Below are positions 24,216-33,846 of a stretch of 64,000 nt of DNA, piece after piece. A program made the position numbers and the translations under genes. Origin of the DNA: Halorubellus litoreus (GTDB lineage Archaea > Halobacteriota > Halobacteria > Halobacteriales > Natrialbaceae); assembly GCF_037081675.1 (NCBI RefSeq), contig NZ_JAZAQL010000001.1, positions 1,116,001 to 1,180,000 on the forward strand, read 5' to 3'. Each line of letters starts with the position of its first letter. Within the stretch, counting starts at the first letter, position 1. The notes beneath the pieces were generated by a model. It saw nothing but the letters and a program-made list of their open reading frames with translations. It did no database searches and had not been told where the DNA came from.

Positions 24216-25622
24216 GTGGTCGCGGTGAGCGACGGAACCGCGGCCGTCGACGCGGCCGTCAGGCGATTCTACGCGTACCGGGTGGCGATGGGTGCGGGGT
24301 TCACGTCGTCGTTCCTCGTCGCGTTCCTGGCGGCGCGAGACGTGTCGTTCACCGCCGTTGGGGTCGGTATCGCGGCGCTGTCGGTCGTGAACGTCGTCGG
24401 CGAGGTCCCGGCGGGGTACGTCGGCGACCGCTGGGGGCGTCGGCTGTCGATGCTGCTCGCGAGCGCGACGTACGCCGTCATCGGCGTCGGGTGGCTGGTC
24501 GCGCGGACCGCGCCGGCGGTCGTGGCGCTGTACGCGCTCTCGGGCGTCGCGGTGTCGTTCCAGTCCGGGGCGGCGTCGTCGTGGCTGTACGAGACGCTCG
24601 CGGAGTTCGACGCGACCGAGCGCTACAGCGCGGTCGCGGGCCGGAGTTTGTCGCTGCTGCGGTGGACGCAGGTCGTGACGACGCTCGTCGGCGCGGGATT
24701 GTTCGTGCTCGCGCCGACGTACCCGTTCGTCGCGAGCGCGCTCGCCGGCGTCGTCGCGCTCGCGGTGACGTGGACGCTGCCCGCGACCGAGCGGTTCCGC
24801 GACGACGGGGAGCGGGACCGTTCCAGCGACGAGGTCGAGGACGGTCCGGGCGGTGAACGCGTCGGGCCGCTGGCGGCGGTGCGCGCGATGCGGACGTTCG
24901 TCCGCAAGCCCGCGGTGCGGACGATGCTGGCGTTCTCCGGCGCGTTCGCGAGCGCCATCGTCGTCGCGGGCCGGTACGTCCAGCCGGTCGTCGACCGCGC
25001 GGTCCGCGCGGACGGACTGGCGGTCGCGAGCGTCGACGTGCCGGGTGTCGTCGTCCTCGGCGTCGTCGGCGCGACGTACACGGCGGCGTCGGCGCTCGTC
25101 GTCGACCAGGCGGACGCGCTCGAATCGCGGGTCGGCCGCGGGCCCGCCATCGCGGGGACGTACGGGACGTGCGCGGTGGCGATGCTCGCGCCGGCCGCGG
25201 CGTGGTACGGCCCCGTCCCGCTCGTCACGGCGGCGGCGGTCGCGGCGGTCGGGTTCCAGTCGCTTCCGTCGGTCGCTTCGGTCCTCCGCGACGCGTACCT
25301 CCACGAGCACGCGCCGTCGCTGACGCGCGCGACGACGATGAGCGCCGTCGCGCTCGCGCTCTCGCTCGTCCGCCTCCCCGTCGTCCTCGCCGGTGGCGTC
25401 CTCGCGGACGCGCTCTCGCCCGCCGCCGCGGTGGTCGGTGCCGGCGCGAGCGCGCTCCTCGTCGGCGCCGGCATCGTCGCCGTCGACGGGCCGCTGACGG
25501 TCGCGAGCACGGACGGTACCGACGCCAGCGAGAACACCAACGCCAGCGAGAACACCAACGCCAGCGAGAACACCAACGCCAGCGAGAACGAGGGAGGTGA
25601 GACGGAGTCGACGGCGGACTAG
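24216..25622 (+). CDS. MFS transporter
   Basis: A 468-aa protein from a GTG (a second GTG at 24225 is possible). Twelve hydrophobic segments and the MFS motif GYVGDRWGRRLSMLLAS after helix 2 are visible. A charged loop of about 40 residues joins the halves. Substrate unknown; a drug or metabolite efflux role is a guess. The C-terminus carries four NASENT-type hexapeptide repeats. It converges on hemD, with a 4-bp overlap of the two 3' ends. Confidence 0.82.
   Translation: MVAVSDGTAAVDAAVRRFYAYRVAMGAGFTSSFLVAFLAARDVSFTAVGVGIAALSVVNVVGEVPAGYVGDRWGRRLSMLLASATYAVIGVGWLVARTAPAVVALYALSGVAVSFQSGAASSWLYETLAEFDATERYSAVAGRSLSLLRWTQVVTTLVGAGLFVLAPTYPFVASALAGVVALAVTWTLPATERFRDDGERDRSSDEVEDGPGGERVGPLAAVRAMRTFVRKPAVRTMLAFSGAFASAIVVAGRYVQPVVDRAVRADGLAVASVDVPGVVVLGVVGATYTAASALVVDQADALESRVGRGPAIAGTYGTCAVAMLAPAAAWYGPVPLVTAAAVAAVGFQSLPSVASVLRDAYLHEHAPSLTRATTMSAVALALSLVRLPVVLAGGVLADALSPAAAVVGAGASALLVGAGIVAVDGPLTVASTDGTDASENTNASENTNASENTNASENEGGETESTAD
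25521..25592 (+). repeat. 18-bp in-frame tandem repeat at the MFS 3' end
   Basis: The 18-bp unit AACGCCAGCGAGAACACC occurs four times (the first copy begins GAC, the last ends GAG), encoding DASENT-NASENT-NASENT-NASENE. It sits 30 bp before the stop codon. Confidence 0.95.
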
Positions 25623-26368
25623 TCGTGGTACGTGGGCGCGGCGGCTTCGACGACCGCGGTGGCGAGCGCGTCGAAGTCGGCGACGTCGGGGACGACGTCG
25701 ACGGTGATGCCGTGGGATTCGGCCGCGTCCTTCGTCGGCGGGCCGATGACGCCGACCGTGGCGTCGTTCAGGCCGGCGATGGCGGCCTCGCGGACGCCCT
25801 GCTCGGCGGCGGCGTCGAGGAAGTGCTCGACGGTGAGCGTCGAGGTGAAGCAGGCCGCGTCGAGGTCGCCGCTCGCCGCGAGCGCGGCGGATTCGCCGCT
25901 CCCGTTCGGTCGCGTGAGTTCGTAGAGGACGGTCTCGTGGACGAACGCGCCCGCGGCCTCCAGGCCGTCGGTGAGGACCGGCGAGCCGTGGTCGCTCCGG
26001 GCGACCTCCATCCGCTTGCCGTTCACGAGCGGTTCGAGCGCGGCGACGAGTCCGCTCGACGTGAACTCGTCGGGGACGACGTCGACGTCGTATCCGCGGT
26101 CGCGGAGGCGGCCCGCGGTCGTGTCACCGATAGCGGCAACGGTTGCGCCCGCGGCGTCGAACCCCGCGTCCGCCGCGAGGTCGACGCCGGTCTTGCTCGT
26201 GAACACGACGACGTCGGCGTCCTCGCGCGGTGCAGCGCCCGTGGCGGCGACCGCGAGCATCGGGTCCGCGACCGGGGTCGCGCCGAGGGACTCCACGAGT
26301 TCCGCCGCGGCCGCGAGCCGGCCGTCGTCCGGCCGGAACACCGCGACGGTCGTATCCCGCGTCGTCAT
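25619..26368 (-). CDS. hemD: uroporphyrinogen-III synthase
   Basis: A 249-aa protein with the weakly conserved two-lobed HemD fold: AVFRPDDGRLAAAAELVESL at the start, VVVFTSKTGVDLAADAG, and AACFTSTLTVEHFLDAAAEQ. It cyclises hydroxymethylbilane to uroporphyrinogen III. It is the third gene of a leftward hemC-cobA-hemD operon: its ATG overlaps the cobA stop, which supports the assignment. Confidence 0.9.
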   Translation of the reverse strand: MTTRDTTVAVFRPDDGRLAAAAELVESLGATPVADPMLAVAATGAAPREDADVVVFTSKTGVDLAADAGFDAAGATVAAIGDTTAGRLRDRGYDVDVVPDEFTSSGLVAALEPLVNGKRMEVARSDHGSPVLTDGLEAAGAFVHETVLYELTRPNGSGESAALAASGDLDAACFTSTLTVEHFLDAAAEQGVREAAIAGLNDATVGVIGPPTKDAAESHGITVDVVPDVADFDALATAVVEAAAPTYHD

Positions 26369-27228
26369 TCCGCGCCCTCCGCGTCGTCGTCACTCTCTCC
26401 GCCCGTCTGGACGCTCGTGACGCGGTCGTTCGCGAGGAACTCGCGGAGGCGGTCGTGGCTCGCCGCGACCTCGCCGATGACCGTGACGGCGGGCGGTTCG
26501 ATGCCGGCGTCGTCCCGCGTCGCTTCCGCGGTACCGAGCGTACCGGTGGCGACGCGCATCTCCGGCCACGTCGCGCGTTCGACGAGCGCGAGCGGCGTCT
26601 CCGGGTCCATGCCCGCGTCCAAGAGGGCCCGGGAGTACTCCGGGAGCTTCCCGACGCCCATGAGGACGACGAGCGTGCCACCCGTGGCGGCGAGCGCGTC
26701 CCAGTCGACTGCGGACTCCTCTTTCGTCGGGTCCTCGTGGCCGGTGACGAACGAGACGCTGGAGGCGTGGTCGCGGTGCGTCACCGGGATGCCGGCGACG
26801 CCGACACCGCCGATGGCGGACGTGACCCCGGGCACGACCTCGAACGGGACGTCGTGTTCGGCGAGGTGCTCGGCTTCCTCGCCGCCGCGACCGAACACGA
26901 ACGGGTCACCGCCCTTCAGACGCGCGACCGTCTTCCCCTCGCGAGCGAGCTCGACGAGACGCCTGTTCGTGTACTCCTGAGGCGTCCACTCGCCACCCGC
27001 GCGCTTCCCGACGTCCTCGCGCTTGCCCTCGGGTATCGACTCGAGGATCTCCGGGCCGGGGAGCTTGTCGTGCAGCACGACGTCCGCGGTGTCGATGACC
27101 TCGCGCGCTCGCACCGTCAGCAGCCCCGGGTCGCCCGGGCCGGAGCCGACGAGGTAGACCGTGCCGACGTCGCGCTCGGTCGCGTCCTCGTCCTCGCCAG
27201 CTGACCCGATTGGAGCGTCCTCGGCCAT
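26365..27228 (-). CDS. cobA: uroporphyrinogen-III C-methyltransferase
   Basis: A 287-aa protein. VYLVGSGPGDPGLLTVRARE is the family's SAM-binding start; RLKGGDPFVFGRGGEEAEHL, VVPGVTSAIGGVGVAGIPVT and VLMGVGKLPEYSRALLDAG are the further SUMT signatures. It makes precorrin-2 for sirohaem or cobalamin/haem d1-type branches; haloarchaea make haem through the sirohaem route. It lies 3 bp downstream of hemC and overlaps hemD by 4 bp. Confidence 0.93.
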   Translation of the reverse strand: MAEDAPIGSAGEDEDATERDVGTVYLVGSGPGDPGLLTVRAREVIDTADVVLHDKLPGPEILESIPEGKREDVGKRAGGEWTPQEYTNRRLVELAREGKTVARLKGGDPFVFGRGGEEAEHLAEHDVPFEVVPGVTSAIGGVGVAGIPVTHRDHASSVSFVTGHEDPTKEESAVDWDALAATGGTLVVLMGVGKLPEYSRALLDAGMDPETPLALVERATWPEMRVATGTLGTAEATRDDAGIEPPAVTVIGEVAASHDRLREFLANDRVTSVQTGGESDDDAEGAE

Positions 27229-27231
27229 CGG

Positions 27232-28356
27232 TCAGTCCTCGCGAGCTTGCGCGACGAGGTCGGCCGCGCCCCGCTCGCGGAGGTCCGCCGCGAACTCGCG
27301 GGCCGCGGTCGCGTGCGATTCCACGGGGAGGTCGCGGGTCTCGACGACCGACGTCTCGCCGCGCTCGTCGTACACCGCCGCGGTGACGCTGACGTGCGCG
27401 CCCTGCACGACGCCGTACACGCCGATGGGCGCGATACAGCCGCCGTTCAGGCCCGCGAGCACGCTCCGCTCCGCGGTCGTCTCCACGCGCGTCCGGGCGT
27501 GGTCGAGGACGCCGTGGATGGCCTCGCCGACGTCGTCGTCGCGCGAGGTCACCGCGAGCGCGCCCTGGCCCGCGGCGGGGACGAACTCGCGGATGGGGAG
27601 GCGCTCGGTCTCGACGTGATGCGCGAGCCCGATACGCTCCAGGCCCGCCTCGGCGAGGACGATGGCGTCGAGCTCGTGGTCGGGGTCGCGCTCGGTCGCG
27701 CGCCGCTGCACCTCGCTCAGCGAGTCGAACCACTCCTCGACGCTGCGCTCGTACGTGTAGTCCTCGGGGTCGACGTCGACGTCCTCCGCGTCGATACCGT
27801 CGATGTCGCCGCCGGCGTCGCCGCGCTTCTCCGCCTCGACCGCGCTCCGGCGCTCGTGCTCGGTCTGGAGGTGCGTCGCGAGGAGCTTCTCGACGCGCGT
27901 GTCGACGTTCCCGCGGAGCGGGACGACGTCGAGGTCCGGACGCGTCGACAGGAGCTGGGCCTTCCGCCGGAGCGAACTCGTTCCGACCGTCGCGCCCTCC
28001 GGGAGGTCCTCGAAGCTCGTGCCGTCGGGCGTGACGAGCACGTCCCCGGGCTGAGCGCGCTCGGGGATGCCCGCGACGACGAGGTCGTCCGGGCTGTCCG
28101 TCGGCATGTCCTTCATCGAGTGCACGGCCGCGTCCACGTCGCCCGACAGCACTTGCTCGTCGAGCGACCGGACGAACGCACCGGTCTTCCCGAGGTCCTG
28201 GATGAGCTCGTCGCGAACGCGGTCGCCCGCCGTCGACACCTCCACGAGCTCGACCTCGTACCGGCGGTCCTCCAAGGCCTCCGCCACCGTCGCCGCCTGC
28301 CGGCGCGCGAGGTCCGAGCCACGCGTCGCCAGCCGTATCGTCCCCTTGCTTCGCAT
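27232..28356 (-). CDS. hemC: porphobilinogen deaminase (hydroxymethylbilane synthase)
   Basis: A 374-aa protein. The ATG at 28356 gives MRSKGTIRLATRGSDLARRQ, the standard start; the upstream extension is not native. The dipyrromethane cofactor is attached at the Cys of LNGGCIAPIGVYG. The protein is about 60 residues longer than bacterial HemC because of an acidic insertion around residues 170-230 (EKRGDAGGDIDGIDAEDVDV and following). It polymerises four porphobilinogens. First gene of the hemC-cobA-hemD operon. Confidence 0.95.
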   Translation of the reverse strand: MRSKGTIRLATRGSDLARRQAATVAEALEDRRYEVELVEVSTAGDRVRDELIQDLGKTGAFVRSLDEQVLSGDVDAAVHSMKDMPTDSPDDLVVAGIPERAQPGDVLVTPDGTSFEDLPEGATVGTSSLRRKAQLLSTRPDLDVVPLRGNVDTRVEKLLATHLQTEHERRSAVEAEKRGDAGGDIDGIDAEDVDVDPEDYTYERSVEEWFDSLSEVQRRATERDPDHELDAIVLAEAGLERIGLAHHVETERLPIREFVPAAGQGALAVTSRDDDVGEAIHGVLDHARTRVETTAERSVLAGLNGGCIAPIGVYGVVQGAHVSVTAAVYDERGETSVVETRDLPVESHATAAREFAADLRERGAADLVAQARED

Positions 28357-28476
28357 ATACAGAGTCGTCGGCGACGCGCGGGGAAAAGTACGTCCGTTTG
28401 CCCGCGGCCACGAGTCACGCTCCCAACCAGACCGCGGATGCGGCCGGCGCACGACCGGTTCGGGGCGCGAGTCGAT

Positions 28477-28836
28477 TCAGGCGTCCGCGGCGACGAACGC
28501 CGCCGTCGCCACCACGTACCCGGACGCGATACCCGCGAACGCGGAGATGGCGAGCGCCGGCGCGTACTCCGCGCCACCCCACGCGAACGCGACGCCGACG
28601 AGCGCGAACAGCGGCGGCGGCACGTCGTCCAATACCTCGGCCGCCTCCGGGATTCGCTCCGCCACGATAGCGCCGATGAGGCCCACCCCGGCACCGAGCC
28701 CGACCGCGAGCGGCCGCCAGAGCCCCCCGAAGTACGCCATCCCCACCATCACGACAGCGACCAGTCCGACCACCACGAGCCGATTCGCCACGAGCGCGCG
28801 AACGTTCACACCCCCAGCCAGCACGCGAACGGTCAT
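28477..28836 (-). CDS. small multi-pass membrane protein, unknown
   Basis: A 119-aa protein (ATG at 28836) with three to four hydrophobic segments (about residues 18-60, 73-92, 95-116) and Gly/Ala-rich composition, beginning MTVRVLAGGVNVRALVANRL. I recognise no family. It lies 120 bp upstream of hemC on the same strand and could be a separate transcript. The frame stays open upstream, but with a different (basic, Ser/Thr-rich) composition. Confidence 0.6.
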   Translation of the reverse strand: MTVRVLAGGVNVRALVANRLVVVGLVAVVMVGMAYFGGLWRPLAVGLGAGVGLIGAIVAERIPEAAEVLDDVPPPLFALVGVAFAWGGAEYAPALAISAFAGIASGYVVATAAFVAADA

Positions 28837-29403
28837 TCGCGTTCCGGTCCACTCCGCACCACCGGAACCGAGACGAACCGAACCGAGACGAACCGAGACG
28901 AAGCAGCGACGGAACGAATCGAGTCCGCGCCAACCGGCTGGCGCGCGCTGGCGTCGCGACGCGAACGGCGGTGAGCGTCGCGACGACGTCACCGTGCGAG
29001 GGATGCCGACCGAACGAAGTGAGGGAGAAATCGGTTGGGGAGGGCGAGGCGCAGTGCGGTGCGGTGCAGTGCGGTGCAGTACAGTTGCCACGTGGTCGGA
29101 CGACGAACCCGACCGACGCCGAAGGGTACAGCAGAGACCGGTACCGAGGTTTACAGCAGACGTAAACCCCACCCGCCCCGCACGCACCGCTCACGACGAC
29201 GTCGTCGCTCCCGAACATTCACGTACGAAACCGCGGCCACGACCACCGTCACCTGACCACTGCCCGCGAGCGACCGAGACGGTAGCGCCCCGCACCGCCG
29301 CGACCCCCAAAACCGACCGCGGGGCCTGCACGCCCCCACAACAGCGACCGCCAACCCCCCGACGGCGACCGCCAACGCACCCGACAGCGACCGACAGGTC
29401 GCC
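28837..29403. other. 567-bp gap with low-complexity repeats
   Basis: No gene seen. At about 28862-28903 the unit ACCGAGACGA recurs four times (with an extra ACCGA). At about 29050-29085 GTGCGGTGCAGT-type repeats occur. At 29344-29398, next to the hemL stop, a 21-22-bp unit starting GCGACCGCCAACSC recurs at 29344 and 29365 and decays at 29387. Confidence 0.65.
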
Positions 29404-30741
29404 CTACAGCGCCTCCCGGTACGCGTCCAAGGTCTCCTCGATGTCGTCCTCGGTGTGCGCGTACGACACGAACTGGGACTCGTACTGGTTCGCGGTGAGG
29501 AACACGCCCTGCTCTTTCATCTGCTGCCAGAACACGCGCTCCCAGCGCTCCGTATCACACGCAGCGACGTCCGCGCCCGTCTTCGGACACAGCTCGTAGC
29601 GCGGGCAGTCCTCGCGCTGCGTACAGCCCGCGTCGCAGTGCCCCTCGAACTCGTCGGGCGCATCACGCGTGAACAGGACCTTGAACATCGAGTCCGTCCC
29701 CACCACCGTGTACTCCGGCGCTTGCTCGCGACAGATCTCCGTGAGGCCCTCGCGGAGCTGCTCGCCGAGCGCGTTCACGTGCTCGTACACGTCGTGCTCC
29801 GCCGCGTACTGCAAGTAGGCGTGCCCCGCCGCCATCGTCACCGGATGCCCGCTGAACGTCCCCGACTGGAACACCGGACCGCTCGGCGAGAACTGCTCGA
29901 TGATTTCGGCTCGCCCGCCGATGGCGCCAACGGGGAACCCGCCGCCGATGATCTTCCCGAACGTCGTCACGTCCGGCGTCACCCCGAACTTCCCCTGCGC
30001 GCACTGCAAGCCGCCGACGCGGAACCCCGTGATGACCTCGTCGAAGACGAGGAGCGACCCGAAGTCGTCACAGAGGTCCCGCAAGGTCTCGTGATACCCA
30101 TCCACCGGCATCACGATGCCCTTGTTCCCCAGGATCGGTTCGGTGAGCACCGCCGCGATGTCGTCGCCGTGCTCCTGGAACACCTCGATGATCGCTTCGG
30201 TGTCGTTGAACGGCACCGGAATCGTGTGCTGGGCGAACTCCTGGGGAATCCCGCGCGTCGACGGGTGCACGTGGTCGCCCTCGCCCTCGACGAGCGTCGA
30301 CTCCTGCGCGCCGTGATACCCGCCCTGCATCACCACGATCTTGTCCCGGCCCGTGTACCCCCTGGCGAGTCGGACCGCCGACACCGTCGCCTCCGTGCCG
30401 GAGTTCACGAACCGCAGCATCTCCACGCTCGGGACGTGGCGCGCCACGAACTCCGCGTGCTCCACCTCGATCTCCGTCGGCGCGCCGTACATCGGGCCCT
30501 GACTCGAGTGCTTCTGGACCGCCGCCTGCACCTCCTCGGGCGGCGAATGCCCGTACAGGAGCGGCCCGTAGCCGTTCACGTAATCGAGATAGCGGTTCCC
30601 GTCCGCGTCCACGACGTGCCCGCCGTCGCCCTTCTGCACGAAGAACGGGTACGGCATCGTCGCGCGCACCGAGGAGTTCACGCCGCCCGCGAGCACCGAG
30701 AGCGCGCGGTCGTACAGCCGCCGCGACTCGTCACTGGTCAT
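29404..30741 (-). CDS. hemL: glutamate-1-semialdehyde 2,1-aminomutase
   Basis: A 445-aa protein (ATG at 30741: MTSDESRRLYDRALSVLAGG). PLP-enzyme motifs are clear: FVNSGTEATVSAVRLARGYT, LLVFDEVITGFRVG, and TFGKIIGGGFPVGA with the Schiff-base Lys. It makes 5-aminolevulinate from glutamate semialdehyde. Near residue 375 there is a Cys-rich insertion (GHCDAGCTQREDCPRYELC and one or two more Cys after it), not found in bacterial HemL; it might bind a metal or cluster. The 3' end is followed by decayed tandem repeats. Confidence 0.95.
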   Translation of the reverse strand: MTSDESRRLYDRALSVLAGGVNSSVRATMPYPFFVQKGDGGHVVDADGNRYLDYVNGYGPLLYGHSPPEEVQAAVQKHSSQGPMYGAPTEIEVEHAEFVARHVPSVEMLRFVNSGTEATVSAVRLARGYTGRDKIVVMQGGYHGAQESTLVEGEGDHVHPSTRGIPQEFAQHTIPVPFNDTEAIIEVFQEHGDDIAAVLTEPILGNKGIVMPVDGYHETLRDLCDDFGSLLVFDEVITGFRVGGLQCAQGKFGVTPDVTTFGKIIGGGFPVGAIGGRAEIIEQFSPSGPVFQSGTFSGHPVTMAAGHAYLQYAAEHDVYEHVNALGEQLREGLTEICREQAPEYTVVGTDSMFKVLFTRDAPDEFEGHCDAGCTQREDCPRYELCPKTGADVAACDTERWERVFWQQMKEQGVFLTANQYESQFVSYAHTEDDIEETLDAYREAL

Positions 30742-30976
30742 ACCCCGCGGTTCGGACGCACCCCACAAGTGCGTGTCGAGATTTCCGGCACCCCGGGACC
30801 CACCCGCGTCCGCGCTCGCGACCACCGCCAGCGACGCGGACCGCCCGGCGGCGTCCATGGTCGCCCCCGGACCGAAGCGCGCGGCGGGAATCGCTAGCCG
30901 GCACCGTGCCCGCCAGAATCGTGTTGAGCGTTCCCACCACGCAAACGCTATTGCGGACAGTCCCATCGGTCGAATC

Positions 30977-31894
30977 GTGACCCGTCACGAGAACGCGCTC
31001 GGGTTCCTCGCACTCGCCGCGCTCTGGGGCGCGAGCTACCCCGCCATCACCGCCGCGAAGGCCGGCGTCGACCCGCTCCTGATGGCCGCGCTCCGGTTCG
31101 ACGCCATCGGCGTCGTCGTCCTCGCGTACGCCGTCGCCCGCGGTCAGCGCATCCGGCCGACCGCCGCGGACGCGCGAGCGGTCCTCGTCGGCGGCATCGG
31201 CATCGTCGCCGTCCACAACGGCCTCCTGTTCCTCGGCCAGGCCAGAGTCTCGGGCGCCGTCGGCGCGGTCGTCCTCGCCACCGTCCCCATCTGGAGCGTC
31301 GCGTTCGCCGTCGCGTTCCTCGACACCGCCCGCCCCACGCCGGCGCGCGTCCTCGGCATCCTGCTCGGCGCCGTCGGCGTCGCCGTCCTCGCCGTCCCCG
31401 CACCCGGCGCCGTCGACTCGCCCGACCCCGTCGGCGTCGCCCTCCTGACCGCTTCAGCGATCGTGTTCGCGCTCGCCGCCGTCGGCCTCCGCCGCGAGAC
31501 CCCGCGCCTCGGCGTCGCCGCCCGCCAAGGCTGGATGATGCTGCTCGGTGGACCGGTTCTCCACGCCGCCAGCCTCCTCGCCGGCGAAACGCAAGCGATA
31601 GTCGTGACGACCGAAGCGGCGGTCGCGTTCGCGTACCTCGTCCTCGCCGCCGGCGTCGTCGGCTACCTCCTGTACTTCGAGCTCCTCGACCGCCTCGGCC
31701 CCGTCGAGATCAACCTCGTCGGCTACGTCGCCCCCGTCTTCGCCGCGCTCGTCGGCTGGCTCCTCCTCGACGACGCCATCTCCGTCCAGACCATCGTCGG
31801 CTTCACCGTCATCGTCGTCGGGTTCGCACTCGTCAAACGCGCCGCCATCCGCAACGCGCTCGCCGACGACCCGCCGCCCACGACCGGCGATTGA
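30977..31894 (+). CDS. EamA-family (DMT) transporter
   Basis: A 305-aa protein from a GTG at 30977. It has ten hydrophobic segments in two EamA halves, with ALWGASYPAITAAKAGVDP in the first helix and EINLVGYVAPVFAALVGWLL late in the second half. Members export amino acids or other metabolites; the substrate is not predictable. It is divergent from hemL with 235 bp between the starts. Confidence 0.85.
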   Translation: MTRHENALGFLALAALWGASYPAITAAKAGVDPLLMAALRFDAIGVVVLAYAVARGQRIRPTAADARAVLVGGIGIVAVHNGLLFLGQARVSGAVGAVVLATVPIWSVAFAVAFLDTARPTPARVLGILLGAVGVAVLAVPAPGAVDSPDPVGVALLTASAIVFALAAVGLRRETPRLGVAARQGWMMLLGGPVLHAASLLAGETQAIVVTTEAAVAFAYLVLAAGVVGYLLYFELLDRLGPVEINLVGYVAPVFAALVGWLLLDDAISVQTIVGFTVIVVGFALVKRAAIRNALADDPPPTTGD

Positions 31895-31955
31895 ACGCCG
31901 AGCCGGGACGAGCGGCCCTCGGCCCCGTCGCGACCATGCCCCAGAATAATGACAA

Positions 31956-31966
31956 CTTATTTATTA
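31956..31966 (+). promoter_or_regulatory. TATA element of the zinc-ribbon microprotein
   Basis: CTTATTTATTA within a local AT-rich patch (31944-31975), about 30 bp before the ATG at 31993. It supports the downstream start over the longer frame. Confidence 0.6.
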
Positions 31967-31992
31967 CTGTTGGCAGTGATGATGACTGCCAG

Positions 31993-32115
31993 ATGACGAC
32001 ATACACCTGTAGCTATTGCAACCAGTCCGTGGACGAGTACAGCAAACCGAGCACGTGCCCGAACTGCGAGAAGTCGGGAACGATGAGTGAAGACGAAGGC
32101 GGCTTGATCGGCTGA
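31993..32115 (+). CDS. 40-aa zinc-ribbon microprotein
   Basis: The frame MTTYTCSYCNQSVDEYSKPS continues with TCPNCEKSG and an acidic tail. Two CxxC knuckles (CSYC and CPNC) 14 residues apart form a rubredoxin-like zinc ribbon. Many such zinc-finger microproteins exist in haloarchaea, some affecting swarming or biofilm; which one this is I cannot say. The AT-rich promoter directly upstream is strong for this genome. Confidence 0.75.
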   Translation: MTTYTCSYCNQSVDEYSKPSTCPNCEKSGTMSEDEGGLIG

Positions 32116-32406
32116 CGGTAGCCCAGAGAGCGGCCCGTTCTCCCCACCACCCAGTACCGTGGCAGGACGTTCGGTCGAGACCCCCGTCCGGGCGTTCTGG
32201 ACACGACCCGGCTCTTGGCGGGGATACCCGTCAGAGAGGTCGGCGGACGCAGTCTGGCCTCGAACAGTGCTATCGCCTCCGTCCGGCTTCCCCACCGAGA
32301 GCAACGGTGGCACGACGCGGCGCGATACGCTTCTACGAGTTTCGACAGCGCTCCTCGAAGAGGCGACTGGGAGCGGTGTGCTCGTGGACGCCGTCCCCGC
32401 GAGCGG

Positions 32407-33717
32407 TCAGTTCGACGCGGTCTCGATGGCGTCGGCGAGGTCCGCGACGATGTCCGCCGGGTCCTCGATGCCGACGCTGAGGCGGACGAGGTCGCCGGTG
32501 ACGCCGGCTTCCTCCTGTTCCTCCTCGGTGAGCTGCTGGTGCGTCGTCGAGGCGGGGTGGATGATGAGGGTCTTCGCGTCCCCGACGTTCGCGAGGAGGC
32601 TCGCGAGCTCGGTGTTCTCGACGGTCGCCTGGGCGGCGTCGTAGCCGCCTTCGAGCCCGAACGTGATCATGCCGCCGTAACCGCCGTCGAGGTACTTCTT
32701 CGCGTTCTCGTGGGTCGGATGGCTCTCGAGGCCGGGGTAGTTCACCCACGCGACGTCCTCGTGGTCGTCGAGGTACTCGGCGACCTTCATCGCGTTCTCG
32801 CAGTGGCGGTCGACGCGCAGCGGGAGGGTCTCGAGGCCCTGAAGGGTCTGCCAGGCGTCGAAGGGACTCTGTTGGTTGCCGAGGTCGCGGAGGCCGCGCG
32901 CGATGGCAGCGTACGTGAACGCCGCGTCGCCGAACGTCTCCGCGAAGTTCACGCCGTGGTACGCGGGGTTCTCCCCGCCGATCTCGGGGAACTTCTCGGC
33001 GTGCTCGCCCCAGTCGAACGTCCCGCCGTCGACCACGACCCCGCCGACGGTCGTGCCCGACCCGTGGATCCACTTCGTCGTCGACTGCCAGACGAGGTCC
33101 GCGCCGTGCTCGATGGGGTTGCAGAGGTGCGGCGTCGCGAACGTGTTGTCGACGAACAGCGGGACGTCGTTGTCGTGCGCGATGTCCGCGACGCGCTCGA
33201 TGTCCGGCGTGTCCAGCGCGGGGTTCCCGATGGTCTCCAGGTGGACGTACGCGGTGTCCTCGTCGATGGCCTCCTCGTAGGCGTCGTAGTCGAGCGCGTC
33301 CACGAACCGCGTCGTCACGCCGTTGCGCTCGACGCTATGCGTGAGGTAGGTTGCAGTGCCGCCGTACAGCGACTTCGAGGAGACGACGTTGTCGCCGACG
33401 TCCGCGAGCAGGAACGTCACGAGGTTCAGTGCCGCCATCCCGGACGACGTCGCGACCGCACCGACGCCACCTTCGAGCGCCGCGAGGCGCTCCTGGAGCG
33501 TCTCAACCGTCGGATTCATCAGCCGCGAGTAGATGTAGCCGGGCTTCTCGAGCGCGAACTGGCTCGCCGCGTCCTCCGCGTCGTCGAAGACGTAACTCGT
33601 CGTCTGGTACAGCGGCGGGGCGCGCGACCCCGTCGCCGAATCCGGCTCCTGGCCGGCGTGCAGCGAGTGTGTGGCGAATCCGCGGTCGTCGGCGTCGTCG
33701 GTTGACTCGTCCGTCAT
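32407..33717 (-). CDS. metY: O-acetylhomoserine sulfhydrylase family PLP enzyme
   Basis: A 436-aa protein. HSLHAGQEPDSATGSRAPPL and TTSYVFDDAEDAA open the Cys/Met-metabolism PLP fold; VWQSTTKWIHGSGTTVGGV contains the PLP Lys, and RLSVGIEDPADIVADLADAI is the C-terminal signature. Length is that of MetY (O-acetyl-L-homoserine + sulfide to homocysteine) rather than the shorter MetB/C. No metX (homoserine acetyltransferase) is adjacent in the window. Reads towards a short gap with the CCTCTTCGAGG-type hairpin near 32355. Confidence 0.9.
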   Translation of the reverse strand: MTDESTDDADDRGFATHSLHAGQEPDSATGSRAPPLYQTTSYVFDDAEDAASQFALEKPGYIYSRLMNPTVETLQERLAALEGGVGAVATSSGMAALNLVTFLLADVGDNVVSSKSLYGGTATYLTHSVERNGVTTRFVDALDYDAYEEAIDEDTAYVHLETIGNPALDTPDIERVADIAHDNDVPLFVDNTFATPHLCNPIEHGADLVWQSTTKWIHGSGTTVGGVVVDGGTFDWGEHAEKFPEIGGENPAYHGVNFAETFGDAAFTYAAIARGLRDLGNQQSPFDAWQTLQGLETLPLRVDRHCENAMKVAEYLDDHEDVAWVNYPGLESHPTHENAKKYLDGGYGGMITFGLEGGYDAAQATVENTELASLLANVGDAKTLIIHPASTTHQQLTEEEQEEAGVTGDLVRLSVGIEDPADIVADLADAIETASN

Positions 33718-33846
33718 GGAAGCTACCAGGGCGTCGACGCCCTTAGCCGACCTGAGTGTGGTGACTCTTGCCGGCGTCTACGACCAACTGGCGACAACGA
33801 TGCGACGAACTCGCAGAAGAGACCCGTGGTGGTATCGACGTCGCCG

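Noticed and set aside
28862..28903. ACCGAGACGA microsatellite as a regulatory site
   Set aside because: Short, low-complexity, no relation to a promoter or start; may be slippage only.
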